Assembly (NCBI RefSeq): GCF_023238205.1
Contig: NZ_CP096661.1
Coordinates: 62,001 to 126,000, forward strand
Direction: 5' to 3'
Origin: Halorussus limi
Lineage (GTDB): Archaea; Halobacteriota; Halobacteria; Halobacteriales; Haladaptataceae
Length of the DNA: 64,000 nt
Shown: piece after piece, positions 34,206 to 42,861 of the stretch
Layout: every line of letters starts with the position of its first letter
Position numbering within the stretch: position 1 is the stretch's first letter
Made by a program: the position numbers and the translations under genes
The notes under the pieces: model-generated
The model's input: the letters and a program-made list of their open reading frames with translations, nothing else
The model's database searches: none
Told to the model about the DNA's origin: nothing

Positions 34206-35234
34206 ATGGACCTCTCGGTCGTCGACCTCTCTCCGGTTCCCGACGATGGCACCGCAACCGACGCCTACGCGAACACCGTCGAGGCGGCGCAGCAGGCCGA
34301 ACGGCTGGGATACTCTCGATTCTGGGTCGCCGAACACCACGACATGGCCGACCGCATCGCAGGGACGACCCCCGAGGTGTTGCTCGGACACCTCGCCGCC
34401 GAGACCGACTCGATTCGGCTCGGGTCGGGGGCGGTGCTGCTCAACCACTACAGTCCGTTCAAGGTCGCTGAGGAGTTCGGCGTACTCGACGCGCTCGCAC
34501 CGGGGCGTATCGACGCGGGTCTTGGGCGAGCGAACGGTTCGCCGGCCGCCGACCGCGCCCTCGGAACGAAGCGACGCGTCCGGAACCCCGACGAGGACCA
34601 CACCGAGAAGATAGAGGCGGTCGTCAACCACCTCTACGACGACTACCCCGACGACCACGCCTACAGCGACCTCCAGATTCCGCGCTCGGGCGAGGCGACG
34701 CCCGTCCCGTGGGTGCTCGGGTCGAGTCCGTCGAGCGCGGCCATCGCGGGCGAACTCGGACTCCGGTACTGCTTCGCGGCGTTCATCCGGCCGCAGTTCG
34801 CCACCCGCGCGTTCGAGGAGTACCGCGACAGCTTCCGACCGTCACGGCTCGCCGGTAGCGTCGAGGAACCGCAGGGAATGGTCGCAGTGAACGCGGTCTG
34901 TGCTGACACCGACGAGGAAGCGGCGCGCCTACGAGCGGTGGCCGAGGCTACGTACAAGCGGATGCAGCGCGGAGATATCGGAACCACGCCGTCCGTCGAG
35001 GAGGCCATCGACGAACTCGGCGGCGTCCCCGACCCGACGCCGGCCACGCTCGACCCGGGAGAGTGGCCCCGAGCGATATCCGGAAGTCCCGAGACGCTCG
35101 CCGACCTCTTGGAGCAACTCGCCGACCGCGTCGGCGTGGAGGAAGTGATGATTCAGCACGTCGTCCCCGACCACGACGACGCGCTCCGGTCTCACGAACT
35201 GCTGGCGGAGGGCGTCGGACTCGCAGGTCGCTGA
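34206..35234 (+). CDS. Luciferase-like (LLM class) flavin-dependent oxidoreductase
   Basis: A 342-aa TIM-barrel flavoprotein of the bacterial luciferase-like family (MsnO8-type). It starts with LSVVDLSPVPDDGTATDA and has RFWVAEHHD, VLLNHYSPFKVAEEFGVLDALAPGRIDAGLGRA and the C-terminal SPETLADLLEQLADRVGVEEVMI, the canonical order. It likely uses FMNH2/F420-type cofactor for monooxygenation. Substrate unknown. Leader and TATA (GTTATCC) are visible about 30 nt upstream. Confidence 0.92.
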   Translation: MDLSVVDLSPVPDDGTATDAYANTVEAAQQAERLGYSRFWVAEHHDMADRIAGTTPEVLLGHLAAETDSIRLGSGAVLLNHYSPFKVAEEFGVLDALAPGRIDAGLGRANGSPAADRALGTKRRVRNPDEDHTEKIEAVVNHLYDDYPDDHAYSDLQIPRSGEATPVPWVLGSSPSSAAIAGELGLRYCFAAFIRPQFATRAFEEYRDSFRPSRLAGSVEEPQGMVAVNAVCADTDEEAARLRAVAEATYKRMQRGDIGTTPSVEEAIDELGGVPDPTPATLDPGEWPRAISGSPETLADLLEQLADRVGVEEVMIQHVVPDHDDALRSHELLAEGVGLAGR

Positions 35235-35450
35235 CGAGGCGTCTGCACTCGCCCGCTCGAACTGTTCGACCCGGCCCTCCGCAACGTCGGGAGAGTGGTA
35301 CGCCTCGCTGTTTTTCGTGGGCGGTGTCCTCGCGTTTGGGGCTTCGATACATTCGTCGGCTCTCCGCAGCGATTGTTCCGCCGACGCGCTCCGAAAAGAC
35401 TATAATCTGGCCTCAGAAGAACGTGAACGAGACACGATGGGGGTCAGCCA

Positions 35451-35693
35451 ATGCAGGACGGAGTAACGGACGACAGAGACGCGTTTTTCCAGATGGCCAG
35501 CGATTTCCCGGTCCGGACGGTCCTCTACACGTTTGGCCTTCCGGTGTTCGGACTTCTACAGTTGATAAACGGCTTAGTACACGACGGGTCGCTAGTCTTC
35601 ATCGGCCTCTTCGCGGCGCTTTTGGTCGCGTTCTCGGCGGTACTCACTCAGTATCACGTCGCAATCTATCGCCGGAAGAAATTCGCTCGGTAA
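35451..35693 (+). CDS. Small two-TM membrane protein
   Basis: An 80-aa protein with a short acidic N-terminus, two predicted membrane helices (about 22-40 and 46-66) and a basic C-terminal end (YRRKKFAR), so the C-terminus is probably cytoplasmic. The family is not recognised. TATA-like CTATAAT and a GGGGGT Shine-Dalgarno-like run precede the ATG. Converges on the SPW-repeat gene. Confidence 0.6.
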   Translation: MQDGVTDDRDAFFQMASDFPVRTVLYTFGLPVFGLLQLINGLVHDGSLVFIGLFAALLVAFSAVLTQYHVAIYRRKKFAR

Positions 35694-35718
35694 GAATCGA
35701 AAGAACGGCGGAAACGCC

Positions 35719-36186
35719 TCACGTCTCGCGGCCGAGTCGCCGGGCTTCCTTCTTCTGGTCGCGCGCCGCGTACGCGCTGAACGCCCCGAGGGCGAACGTG
35801 ATCAGTCCGACGACGATGTCGTTCCAGAACACCAGCGGATTCGTCGCCTCGGTGGCTCCGGCGTCCCAACCGAACATGAACGGCGCGGCGATGAGCCACA
35901 GGCCGACCAGCGCGGCGACGGCAGCGGCACCGACGCTACCTACCTTGTCGTTGCCCCGGCGAGAGTAGTTGTAGCCTCCGGCGACGAGCAGGAGGGCGCC
36001 GACGATGATGTCGTTCCAGAACTGCGAGGCGACCATGTCGAACAGGAACGACTGGACGATCATCCACGCTCCGATGAGCGCGATGATTCCCGACAACCAC
36101 TTGCCGCGTTCGTACGGATTCGGGTCGACGTCTGCGTCGACGTTACGATCCGTGTCGTACTCGGCGTCCGTTTCGCGATTACTCAT
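35719..36186 (-). CDS. SPW-repeat family membrane protein
   Basis: A 155-aa membrane protein with an acidic N-terminal tail and four TM segments arranged as two repeats, the second element of each reading WNDIIVGALLLVAGG and WNDIVVGLITFALG; the first has GAWMIVQSFLFDM and LWLIAAPFMFGW. This is the SPW two-repeat pattern, whose function is unknown but often stress related. ATG 36186 is chosen because it has a GGGGGAG Shine-Dalgarno a few nt upstream, and the longer frame lacks hydrophobicity. Divergent from the PRC-type protein gene. Confidence 0.82.
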   Translation of the reverse strand: MSNRETDAEYDTDRNVDADVDPNPYERGKWLSGIIALIGAWMIVQSFLFDMVASQFWNDIIVGALLLVAGGYNYSRRGNDKVGSVGAAAVAALVGLWLIAAPFMFGWDAGATEATNPLVFWNDIVVGLITFALGAFSAYAARDQKKEARRLGRET

Positions 36187-36325
36187 TTGTTCTCCCCCTT
36201 GCCCTCGTTGGGGTGGCGACCCAAAGAGTCTGCTGGCCTCCCGGATACCGACGCCGATACCGCCGGATGGCGGGCCATTCAGTTTAACCGCGTAGCCACT
36301 CACTAGTGATACTTGGGGGATTACA

Positions 36326-37654
36326 ATGACTGAGCCGAGAATCTCACGCGACCGCGACGACATCGAAACGTGGGCGGACGAACACGACGCCGTTCCCGTC
36401 CGGGAGGAGAACCGAATCCGACTCGTTCGCGAGAACGACGTAACGTCGGACCACGAGCGGCTCGACTGGGAGACCTTCCACCGAGAGGTGGACGACGAGG
36501 ACCGCGTCGTGACCTACTACGGCGAGGCCGAAGACCGCGACTCGTTCGAGGTTAGCGACCGCGATACCGCCCTCGACCGAGTCGTCTCGGAGTCCGACGA
36601 ACTCGACCGCGAAGGGGCCGAACAGCGACTGATCGAAGGGGAGACCATCACCGGCACCGTCACCGAGACGACGGTGGTCGAGGAGACTATCGTCGAGAAA
36701 GCTACTCTCGAAAGCGACGTCGTCGACCGCGAGACCATCGACCGGAACGTGGTCGACGTCGAACTACTGGGCCGTGAGTGCCAGTCCTGCGACATCGCCG
36801 GCGAGGACGCAGACTTCGACTACATGGGGACGTACGGGACCGACCGGTACCTCACCGACGACGTTCCGACCGAGTCCACCGATAGTCACGACGACTACCC
36901 GTTCGACGTCACCGTCGAGGTCCGCGAGGACTGGGCGGTCACGATAGAGGAACGCGACCGCTACACGGTCGAGACACACATCACCGACGTCGACGTCTCC
37001 GAGACAGACAGAGTCGAGGCTCACGACCTCGAAGCCGAGGTCGACGTCGACACCGTCCACCGACAACTCCTCGACAGCGACATCATCGACGTCGATACCG
37101 ACGCCCGTGAGGGCGAAACCGTCGATACCGAATCGTACGACATCGAGAGCGAGTTCACCGAGGACGACGTTCTGACCACCTACCTCACCTCTCGGCGACG
37201 GTTAGAGCGCGAGATATCCGACCGGTCGCGCCTCACGACCGAAGTGGTCGAAGGCGAACTCCTCGACCGCGAAGTCGTCGGCGAGGACACCGTCGAGGCC
37301 GGTCTCGCCGAGCATGACGCGTCCACGGTCGAGACCGAGACCGAAGTCGAATCCGACACCGAAATCGAGTCCGACACTGACATCGAGACCGAGGAAGTCC
37401 GAGTGCTGCCCGACGAGAGCGACGAAGGGAAGCGAGTGGTCGACGAGACCGGTGAGAAAGTCGGGGAGGTCATCGACGTGAACGACGGCGTGGCCTTCGT
37501 CGACCCTCACGCGAGTCTCACCGAGAAAGTCATGTCCCGACTCGGGTTCGACGAGGACGAGGAGTACTACCGACTGCGGGAGGACCGGATCGACCGCATC
37601 ACCGACGACGAAATTGTGGTCTCGACCGCCGAGTTCGACGAGGAGAGACGGTAG
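36326..37654 (+). CDS. Very acidic repeat protein with C-terminal PRC-barrel-like domain
   Basis: A 442-aa soluble protein with an extreme excess of Asp/Glu. Residues about 85-350 are built of alternating Val-Glu-Asp-Arg segments such as VVDRETIDRNVVDVELL and LLDREVVGEDTVE, forming a beta- or coiled-type repeat without known catalytic residues. Residues about 370-440 (GKRVVDETGEKVGEVIDVNDGVAFVDP) look like a PRC-barrel with a short helix. An internal C-x2-C (RECQSCD) may bind metal. It resembles stress-response proteins that combine charged repeats with a PRC-barrel; no substrate is evident. SD-like GGGGGA precedes the ATG; divergent from the SPW gene. Confidence 0.75.
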   Translation: MTEPRISRDRDDIETWADEHDAVPVREENRIRLVRENDVTSDHERLDWETFHREVDDEDRVVTYYGEAEDRDSFEVSDRDTALDRVVSESDELDREGAEQRLIEGETITGTVTETTVVEETIVEKATLESDVVDRETIDRNVVDVELLGRECQSCDIAGEDADFDYMGTYGTDRYLTDDVPTESTDSHDDYPFDVTVEVREDWAVTIEERDRYTVETHITDVDVSETDRVEAHDLEAEVDVDTVHRQLLDSDIIDVDTDAREGETVDTESYDIESEFTEDDVLTTYLTSRRRLEREISDRSRLTTEVVEGELLDREVVGEDTVEAGLAEHDASTVETETEVESDTEIESDTDIETEEVRVLPDESDEGKRVVDETGEKVGEVIDVNDGVAFVDPHASLTEKVMSRLGFDEDEEYYRLREDRIDRITDDEIVVSTAEFDEERR

Positions 37655-38032
37655 TCCTCGCTCACTCTCGGCGTGAGCAAAGCCGCAAACTCGAAGCGGG
37701 TCGCTGCGGATGTCGACCTCGAACTCCGGGACCGAGCGGCTGACGGACCTTAGCGGTCGGGTAATCGGACCGTAAACTCCGCTGGTTTCTTCTCGGGGCA
37801 TCTCTGCGCTCGCCCCGGAATCTACCAGTTTCGGTTAGCAGAAAGACTATGGAATAGCTGTGGGTGTCCTCGAACGGAGACGACGACCGTCTCCCGAAAC
37901 CCCCATAGAACTGTCCTTCGGGATACTCATCCCGAACTCTCTCTCTCCTGAACCGGATTCGGTCCTCCAGCGACGCGTCGTTCTGCTCGGCCCGCAGTTC
38001 GTCCGCGGAAACGTAGTGCCAGCGGTCGGCCC
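37655..38032. other. Intergenic region without supported gene
   Basis: 378 bases between two convergent genes. A minus-strand frame at about 37880-38030 has coding-like third positions (WHYVSADELRAEQND), but it lacks a convincing start and is probably chance or a remnant. No repeats seen. Confidence 0.35.
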
Positions 38033-39430
38033 TCAGTCGAACGCGAAACACCGGATGTCGACCTGGCTGGAGAGGCTCTCGGTACTCCCCCGATAGGCGA
38101 CCATCCGTCCCGCGCCGACCGCGACGGGGTTCCACTGTCCGTCCATCGTCCACGCGACGGACCCGTCGGCCGCGACGGCCGCGACGTCGCCCGTCGCCGA
38201 CTGCTCCGAGTCGTTGCTCGTGCCGGTTCGCTCCGGGAAGCGGCGCGCGACGATGGCGCGTCCACCGGCACCGAGCGCGTGACTCGCCGGCCGGCCTGTT
38301 TCGAGCGACCACTGGATTTCACCCGTGGCCGGGTCGACCCCGTGGAGGTGGCCGGGGTCGCCGATTGCGAACGGCGACGTATCGCTCGTCTGGACGTAGA
38401 GGACGTCGTCCGTGACGACCGGCCCCCGAATCACGCCGAGGTAGTTCTTCTCCTTCGTCTCGCTGCTCGTCGTCGTGAGCGACCAGATTCGCTCGCCGGT
38501 CGTCGCGGAAACCGCTTCGAGTCCCTTCGGGTGTCCCATCAGAACGTGCCCGCGCTTCGCGTCGACGACCGGTCGCATATCGTCGGCCTTCGTCTCGGTC
38601 TCCCACTCGACGGTTCCGTCGGTGGCGTTCAGCGCGGCGAGTCGGTGACGACCGCTGTTCGCGAAGACGCGGCCGTCCGCGACCGTCGGCGCGTGGTGGA
38701 GGACCAGTCCCGCCTCGAACCGCCACACCTCCGTGCCGGTCGTCGCGTCGAGGGCGTGGACTGCGGTCTTTCCGTGCGAGGTGTTGTGGACGAAGAGTCG
38801 CCCGTCGGAGACGACGACGGGACCCGAGAGCGCTCGCCCGACGGTCCATCGCCAGCGCCGTTCGCCCGTCGCGGGGTCGAGTGCGAGGACTTCGCCCTGT
38901 CCCGGTCCGGTGTTGGAGTTGTCCTGCCCGGAGAGCGCGAACAGCGTGCGGACGCCGTCGCCGTCCGAAGCCAGCGTCGGTGTCGCGTCTCGGGTGTAGG
39001 CCAGCGGTCGTTCCCACTGCTTGGCACCGTCGTCGAGCGCGAACGCCGCGACTCTCGTCTTCGCCGGTGTCGGTTCGTGGTTGCCGATTCCGACGTAGAG
39101 GCGTTCCGGTCCGAGCGCGGGGTCGGTCGGGAGGTGGGACTGCGGGAGGGAGTACGTCCACGCGGCGCTGGTCGGGGCCGTTCCGGCGTCGACCTCGGGA
39201 TTGTGTCGAGTCGCTCCGGTGTCGTGGTCGCCCATCGGCCACCTGCTGGCGTCCGCCCGCGCTGGGGATGCGATTGGCTCTGCGTCCGTGCCGGTCTGCG
39301 TCGATTCGGGAGTCTCCCCGCCGACCAGACGTCCGGAGAGACACCCGCCGAGTGCGGTCGCGGTGAGGGCCGCACCGCCGGCGCGCGCGAGGAACGCTCG
39401 CCGGGAACGCGTCGGAGGGCTCGGGGGCAT
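38033..39430 (-). CDS. PQQ-type beta-propeller Tat lipoprotein
   Basis: A 465-aa protein with a Tat signal (TRSRRAFLARAGGAALTATALGGC) and a mature part made of PQQ-enzyme-like repeats (e.g. VLALDPATGERRWRWTVG, VHALDATTGTEVWRF, LEAVSATTGERIWSL, GVDPATGEIQWSLE) that form a beta-propeller. Such surface lipoproteins are common in haloarchaea, and the propeller may be a scaffold rather than a quinone dehydrogenase, since no catalytic Asp or Ca pocket is obvious. ATG 39430 begins the Tat signal; the promoter element TATCCGTCCGATA sits 15 nt upstream. Confidence 0.86.
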   Translation of the reverse strand: MPPSPPTRSRRAFLARAGGAALTATALGGCLSGRLVGGETPESTQTGTDAEPIASPARADASRWPMGDHDTGATRHNPEVDAGTAPTSAAWTYSLPQSHLPTDPALGPERLYVGIGNHEPTPAKTRVAAFALDDGAKQWERPLAYTRDATPTLASDGDGVRTLFALSGQDNSNTGPGQGEVLALDPATGERRWRWTVGRALSGPVVVSDGRLFVHNTSHGKTAVHALDATTGTEVWRFEAGLVLHHAPTVADGRVFANSGRHRLAALNATDGTVEWETETKADDMRPVVDAKRGHVLMGHPKGLEAVSATTGERIWSLTTTSSETKEKNYLGVIRGPVVTDDVLYVQTSDTSPFAIGDPGHLHGVDPATGEIQWSLETGRPASHALGAGGRAIVARRFPERTGTSNDSEQSATGDVAAVAADGSVAWTMDGQWNPVAVGAGRMVAYRGSTESLSSQVDIRCFAFD

Positions 39431-39444
39431 AGTTGGTGACTCGC

Positions 39445-39457
39445 TATCCGTCCGATA
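39445..39457 (-). promoter_or_regulatory. Palindromic element copy 6 (PQQ lipoprotein)
   Basis: TATCCGTCCGATA, one mismatch from the perfect palindrome TATCCGnCGGATA. It lies 15 nt before ATG 39430 with flanking CTTA on the coding strand, in the same orientation as the other copies. Confidence 0.5.
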
Positions 39458-39524
39458 AGTACTTTCTGTCGACCGTTTCGGGGTCTCCGGCCGCGGCCGC
39501 GACGGGAACACCGCCCGGCTATCG

Positions 39525-40463
39525 TCAGTGGGCGTGTTCGTTCAGGTGGGTGTCGCGGTCGCCGTAACTGGGACACAGTTCGACGGTGGCGTGGTCGACG
39601 CCGTGGCGGGCGAGTTCCTCGTGGACGCGCCGGGTCACCGCCTCCGCGTCGGCCATCGTCTCCGCGTCGGTTTCGAGATGTGCGGTGGCTATCGTTATCT
39701 GACTGCAGACCTGCCACGCGTGGAGGTCGTCGACGGCGGTCACGCCGTCGATTTCCCGAAGGACGGCCCGTACCGTGTCCTGTTCGAGCGGCGTCCGGTG
39801 CAGGAAGATTGCACCGCTACCCCGCAACACCTTTCCTGCCGACCACGTGATGACGACGGCAATCAGTCCCGCGGTTATCGGGTCGACGATTCGGACGCCG
39901 GTCAGTTCGATGACCGCCGTCGAGACGATGACGGCAATCGAGCCACCGGCGTCGCCGAGGAGGTGGTAGAACGCGCCTCGCTCGTTGAGGCTCATTTCGC
40001 CGCCCTGAAGGACGTAGACCGACCCGAGGTTGACCAGCAGGCCGCCCGTCGCGATGACGAGCGTGGGGCCGGTACTGATGGCGACCGGGTCGAGGAATCG
40101 CTGGTAGGACTCCCAGAGGATGAACCCGACCATCGGCAACAGCAGGAGGCCGTTGAGAAACGCCGCGAGCGGTTCCAGTCGGTGGAGACCGTACGACCAG
40201 CGGTCGCCCTCCCCGTAGCGGTCGGCGACGTAGGCGGCGGCGAACGCCATCACGTACGCCAGCGCGTCGAACAGCATGTGGAAGGCGTCGCTGAGGAGCG
40301 CGACCGACCCGAATAGTAGCCCACCGGCGAGTTCGGCGACGAAGCCGAGGAGGTTGATGGCGGAGACGGCGGCCAACTTTCGACTGCTCGTCGACGACGC
40401 GCCGTGCCCGTGGCTGTGGTCGTGCGCGCCATCGTCGGTTTGGGCCGACTCTTCGTCGGTCAT
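39525..40463 (-). CDS. Cation diffusion facilitator (CDF) metal exporter
   Basis: A 312-aa proton-coupled divalent-metal exporter (Zn/Co/Cd type). The N-terminus is His-rich (HDHSHGHG), and six TM segments carry the metal-site pattern SDAFHMLFDALAYV in TM2 and HLLGDAGGSIAVI in TM5. A cytoplasmic C-terminal domain with metal-binding histidines (DDLHAWQVCSQ, ATVELCPSYGDRDTHLNEHAH) follows. TATA-like TTTTAATAAA about 26 nt before the ATG gives a leaderless mRNA. It neighbours the copper ATPase/kinase block. Confidence 0.94.
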   Translation of the reverse strand: MTDEESAQTDDGAHDHSHGHGASSTSSRKLAAVSAINLLGFVAELAGGLLFGSVALLSDAFHMLFDALAYVMAFAAAYVADRYGEGDRWSYGLHRLEPLAAFLNGLLLLPMVGFILWESYQRFLDPVAISTGPTLVIATGGLLVNLGSVYVLQGGEMSLNERGAFYHLLGDAGGSIAVIVSTAVIELTGVRIVDPITAGLIAVVITWSAGKVLRGSGAIFLHRTPLEQDTVRAVLREIDGVTAVDDLHAWQVCSQITIATAHLETDAETMADAEAVTRRVHEELARHGVDHATVELCPSYGDRDTHLNEHAH

Positions 40464-40763
40464 CTTGATCCAACGTTGACACGCCCGGTTTATTAAAATA
40501 GCTGCTACAGATGCGCCTATTATACGTAGAGATTAATAATTATATGGCTCTATATTACTAATTCGTAGTGGGGTAAGCAGCACCCTACTGCGAGATAGCG
40601 ATCGGGCCACCCGCCGGTAGTGAGGAGGCGAGAACGACCAGAAGTACACACACGATATATGCCCGCCTCATATTAGGTTACTGAATACTATCAGGTAAAA
40701 GGGTTTATTCGTAGTCCCTTCGTCTTTCTTGAAACCGGAGTAGGAGGGGTCTCCGGTTCTGTA
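40464..40763. other. A/T-rich intergenic region with CDF promoter
   Basis: No gene is supported. About 40490-40570 is much richer in A/T than the surroundings (several TTATA/ATTAATAATTATA runs) and marks the boundary between the standard block and the accessory right half. A short transporter remnant begins at its right end. Confidence 0.4.
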
Positions 40764-41227
40764 GTCCTGTTCGACGAGGTATCTCGCTCGCGAACGCGCT
40801 CGCGGCGACCGAGGCGACGCGCTGGCTCGCGGAGGCGGTCGTCAATCGGGTCGCTGGAGCGCCGGTGTTGCTCGTTGCGCTTGTAGTCGCAGCGAATACC
40901 GTTACGGTCTCCGAGATCGCCTCCAACACCGCGATGGCAGCGATATCAGTGCCAATTCTGATATCGATGGGGCCACGGTACGCCGGAACCCTCGGTACGT
41001 CCCCGGCTATCGCTAGCGTCTTTCTGGCGGTTACGGGCGGTGTGGCGGCAAGCTTCGGCTTTGCCCTTCCGGTCGCAACGCCGCCGAACGCGATCGCGTT
41101 CGGGACCGGCCAAATGACGAAAGACCAGATGCTCCGCCTGGGGGTAATCCTCGACGCCGCGATGGTAATCGTCACCGCCGTCCCCACCTTCGTTCTCTTC
41201 ACCGTCGTCTGGCCGTTTGTTGGATGA
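40764..41227 (+). pseudogene. Remnant of a DASS (SLC13)-family anion transporter
   Basis: The last part is readable for about 130 residues in one frame (from about 40782), with the family block EIASNTAMAAISVPILI and FALPVATPPNAIAFGTGQM, which match the C-terminal halves of DASS/divalent-anion symporters and form hydrophobic helices. Upstream, GTCCTGTTC continues the match (VLF) only in a frame one base apart, with the GGGISLANAL region split by a one-base loss around 40770-40780. Everything N-terminal (about 300 residues) is missing. The GTG at 40865 would be the only start and gives a 120-aa fragment, so this is best read as a decayed gene. Confidence 0.75.
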
Positions 41228-41246
41228 CCGAGGCGCGCAACGTGAA

Positions 41247-42752
41247 TCACTCAGTCGCGCGTTGCACCGTGGTCAGGTCCGTGAACTCGAACTGCGCCCC
41301 GCCAGCGTCGCTCTGGGTCACGGTATATGTCCACTCGTACACCTCGGCGAGTTCGCGGACGAACGCCAGCCCTAACCCAGTTCCACCCTGCTCGCCTGCG
41401 GTTGTGTATCCCGGTTCGAACACGGTGTCCCGCTCGTCGACCGGGATACCGGGGCCGTCGTCAGCCACGTAGAACCCGGTTGGGAGGGCGCCAACCGTGA
41501 CCGTGACGTCCGCTCCCCCGTGTTCGACGGCATTCTTGAACAGATTTCCGAACAGGTGTCGGAGGTACGTATCGTCCGCTCGGGTGGTAACGTCGACGTC
41601 GATTTCGAGTGTCGCTTCGGGGGCGTTCACGTCCTCCCACGCTTCACGCGCCACGTCTGCGAGTCGGACGGGGCTACCGCTACCAACTGCATCGCGGCCA
41701 CGCGCCAGCACCAACATCACGTCGATCATGTCTTCGATGCGGTCGAACGCCTCGGTGACGTACTCGACCGCTTCCGACTCGGTATCGGCCGGCAGCTGCT
41801 GACTGTAGATTTGGCCGATATTGACGGGATTGCGCAGTTCGTGAGCGAGCATACTCGCGAAGCTCTCTAACCGTTGGTTCTGTCGCTCGAGTTCCTGTTC
41901 TCGCTCGTTCCGTTCGGTCACGTCCCGGACGACGGCGACTCTATCGTGACTCACACTATCCCGCCCCGGGAGGAACGCCATGGTCGCCTCGGCTTCGATT
42001 TCCTCACCGGACGCGGTTTCCAACGTCGCCTCGTACGTTCCCGTCTCGGAACCGTCCGCTTCGAGGTCATCACGAATCTTGTCGGCAAGCGTCTCCGCGT
42101 TCTCTGCGACGAGCGACGTGTGCGAGCCGAGGAGTTCCTCGCGGTCGTACCCAAGCATCTCGGCGTACGCGCCGTTGACCAGCGTGAAATACCCGTTCTT
42201 GTCCACGACGTAGATGCCGTCCTCGACGGTTTCGACGATGGTCTCGTAGCGTTCGAGCTTGCGATTTGCGCGTTCGAGTTCGCGACTGTACCGCTCGGCT
42301 TCCTGCCGTCGTTCTTCGGCTTCGCGTCGTTGCTCTTCAGCGTTGAGCGCTCGGGTTTTCGCCGTCGCGTCGTGAACGCCCATGCCGAGGCCAGCGACGC
42401 TGGCGAGCGGCGTGAGGATGAGAACGGTCCCGACGGGGTCGTCGATTCCCGCGATGACTTCTACGAGCAGGAGGATTCCGAGCAGTACCCCGATTGTACG
42501 CACACACCAAGTAGCTATGACGCCATAGAGGTCGGGACGGATATCGGTACGCGGTAGCCGATAGCCGGCATAGAGAAGTCCGACTCCGGCACTGCCGACC
42601 AAGATTGCGATTACCAAGATATCGTCGGATGCCCTCCCTTCGAGTACTTGCAATACTGGCGATCCGGCAGCGATCGCGATGTACAACCCTCCGAGGGCCA
42701 AGAGAGCGCGCCGTCCGCCGACCCTTCCGATGGCCTGTGACCCGTACCCCAT
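41247..42752 (-). CDS. Membrane-bound PAS histidine kinase
   Basis: A 501-aa sensor kinase. Four TM segments lie in residues 18-130, then a coiled coil rich in Arg/Glu (to about 165), one PAS domain (about 168-282; IVETVEDGIYVVDKNGYFTLVN), a dimerisation helix with the phosphoacceptor His in SMLAHELRNPVNIG (His304) and a C-terminal HATPase (N box FKNAVEHGG, G1 ADDGPGIP, G2 GGTGLGLAF). It is a paralogue of the larger kinase at 50394: the last about 210 residues are nearly the same. ATG 42752 is used, since the next upstream triplet is TTG. It lies next to the copper ATPase gene copB and may sense metal or membrane state. Confidence 0.92.
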   Translation of the reverse strand: MGYGSQAIGRVGGRRALLALGGLYIAIAAGSPVLQVLEGRASDDILVIAILVGSAGVGLLYAGYRLPRTDIRPDLYGVIATWCVRTIGVLLGILLLVEVIAGIDDPVGTVLILTPLASVAGLGMGVHDATAKTRALNAEEQRREAEERRQEAERYSRELERANRKLERYETIVETVEDGIYVVDKNGYFTLVNGAYAEMLGYDREELLGSHTSLVAENAETLADKIRDDLEADGSETGTYEATLETASGEEIEAEATMAFLPGRDSVSHDRVAVVRDVTERNEREQELERQNQRLESFASMLAHELRNPVNIGQIYSQQLPADTESEAVEYVTEAFDRIEDMIDVMLVLARGRDAVGSGSPVRLADVAREAWEDVNAPEATLEIDVDVTTRADDTYLRHLFGNLFKNAVEHGGADVTVTVGALPTGFYVADDGPGIPVDERDTVFEPGYTTAGEQGGTGLGLAFVRELAEVYEWTYTVTQSDAGGAQFEFTDLTTVQRATE

Positions 42753-42861
42753 CAATGTCCTCCACAGAACGGACGATAATGACGATTTGGTTTTCCCCGA
42801 CGAAAAACGAGACTGTACGGACGGGATATAGCGTCTGCCCGAACCTCGGTAAAGGCCGTGG

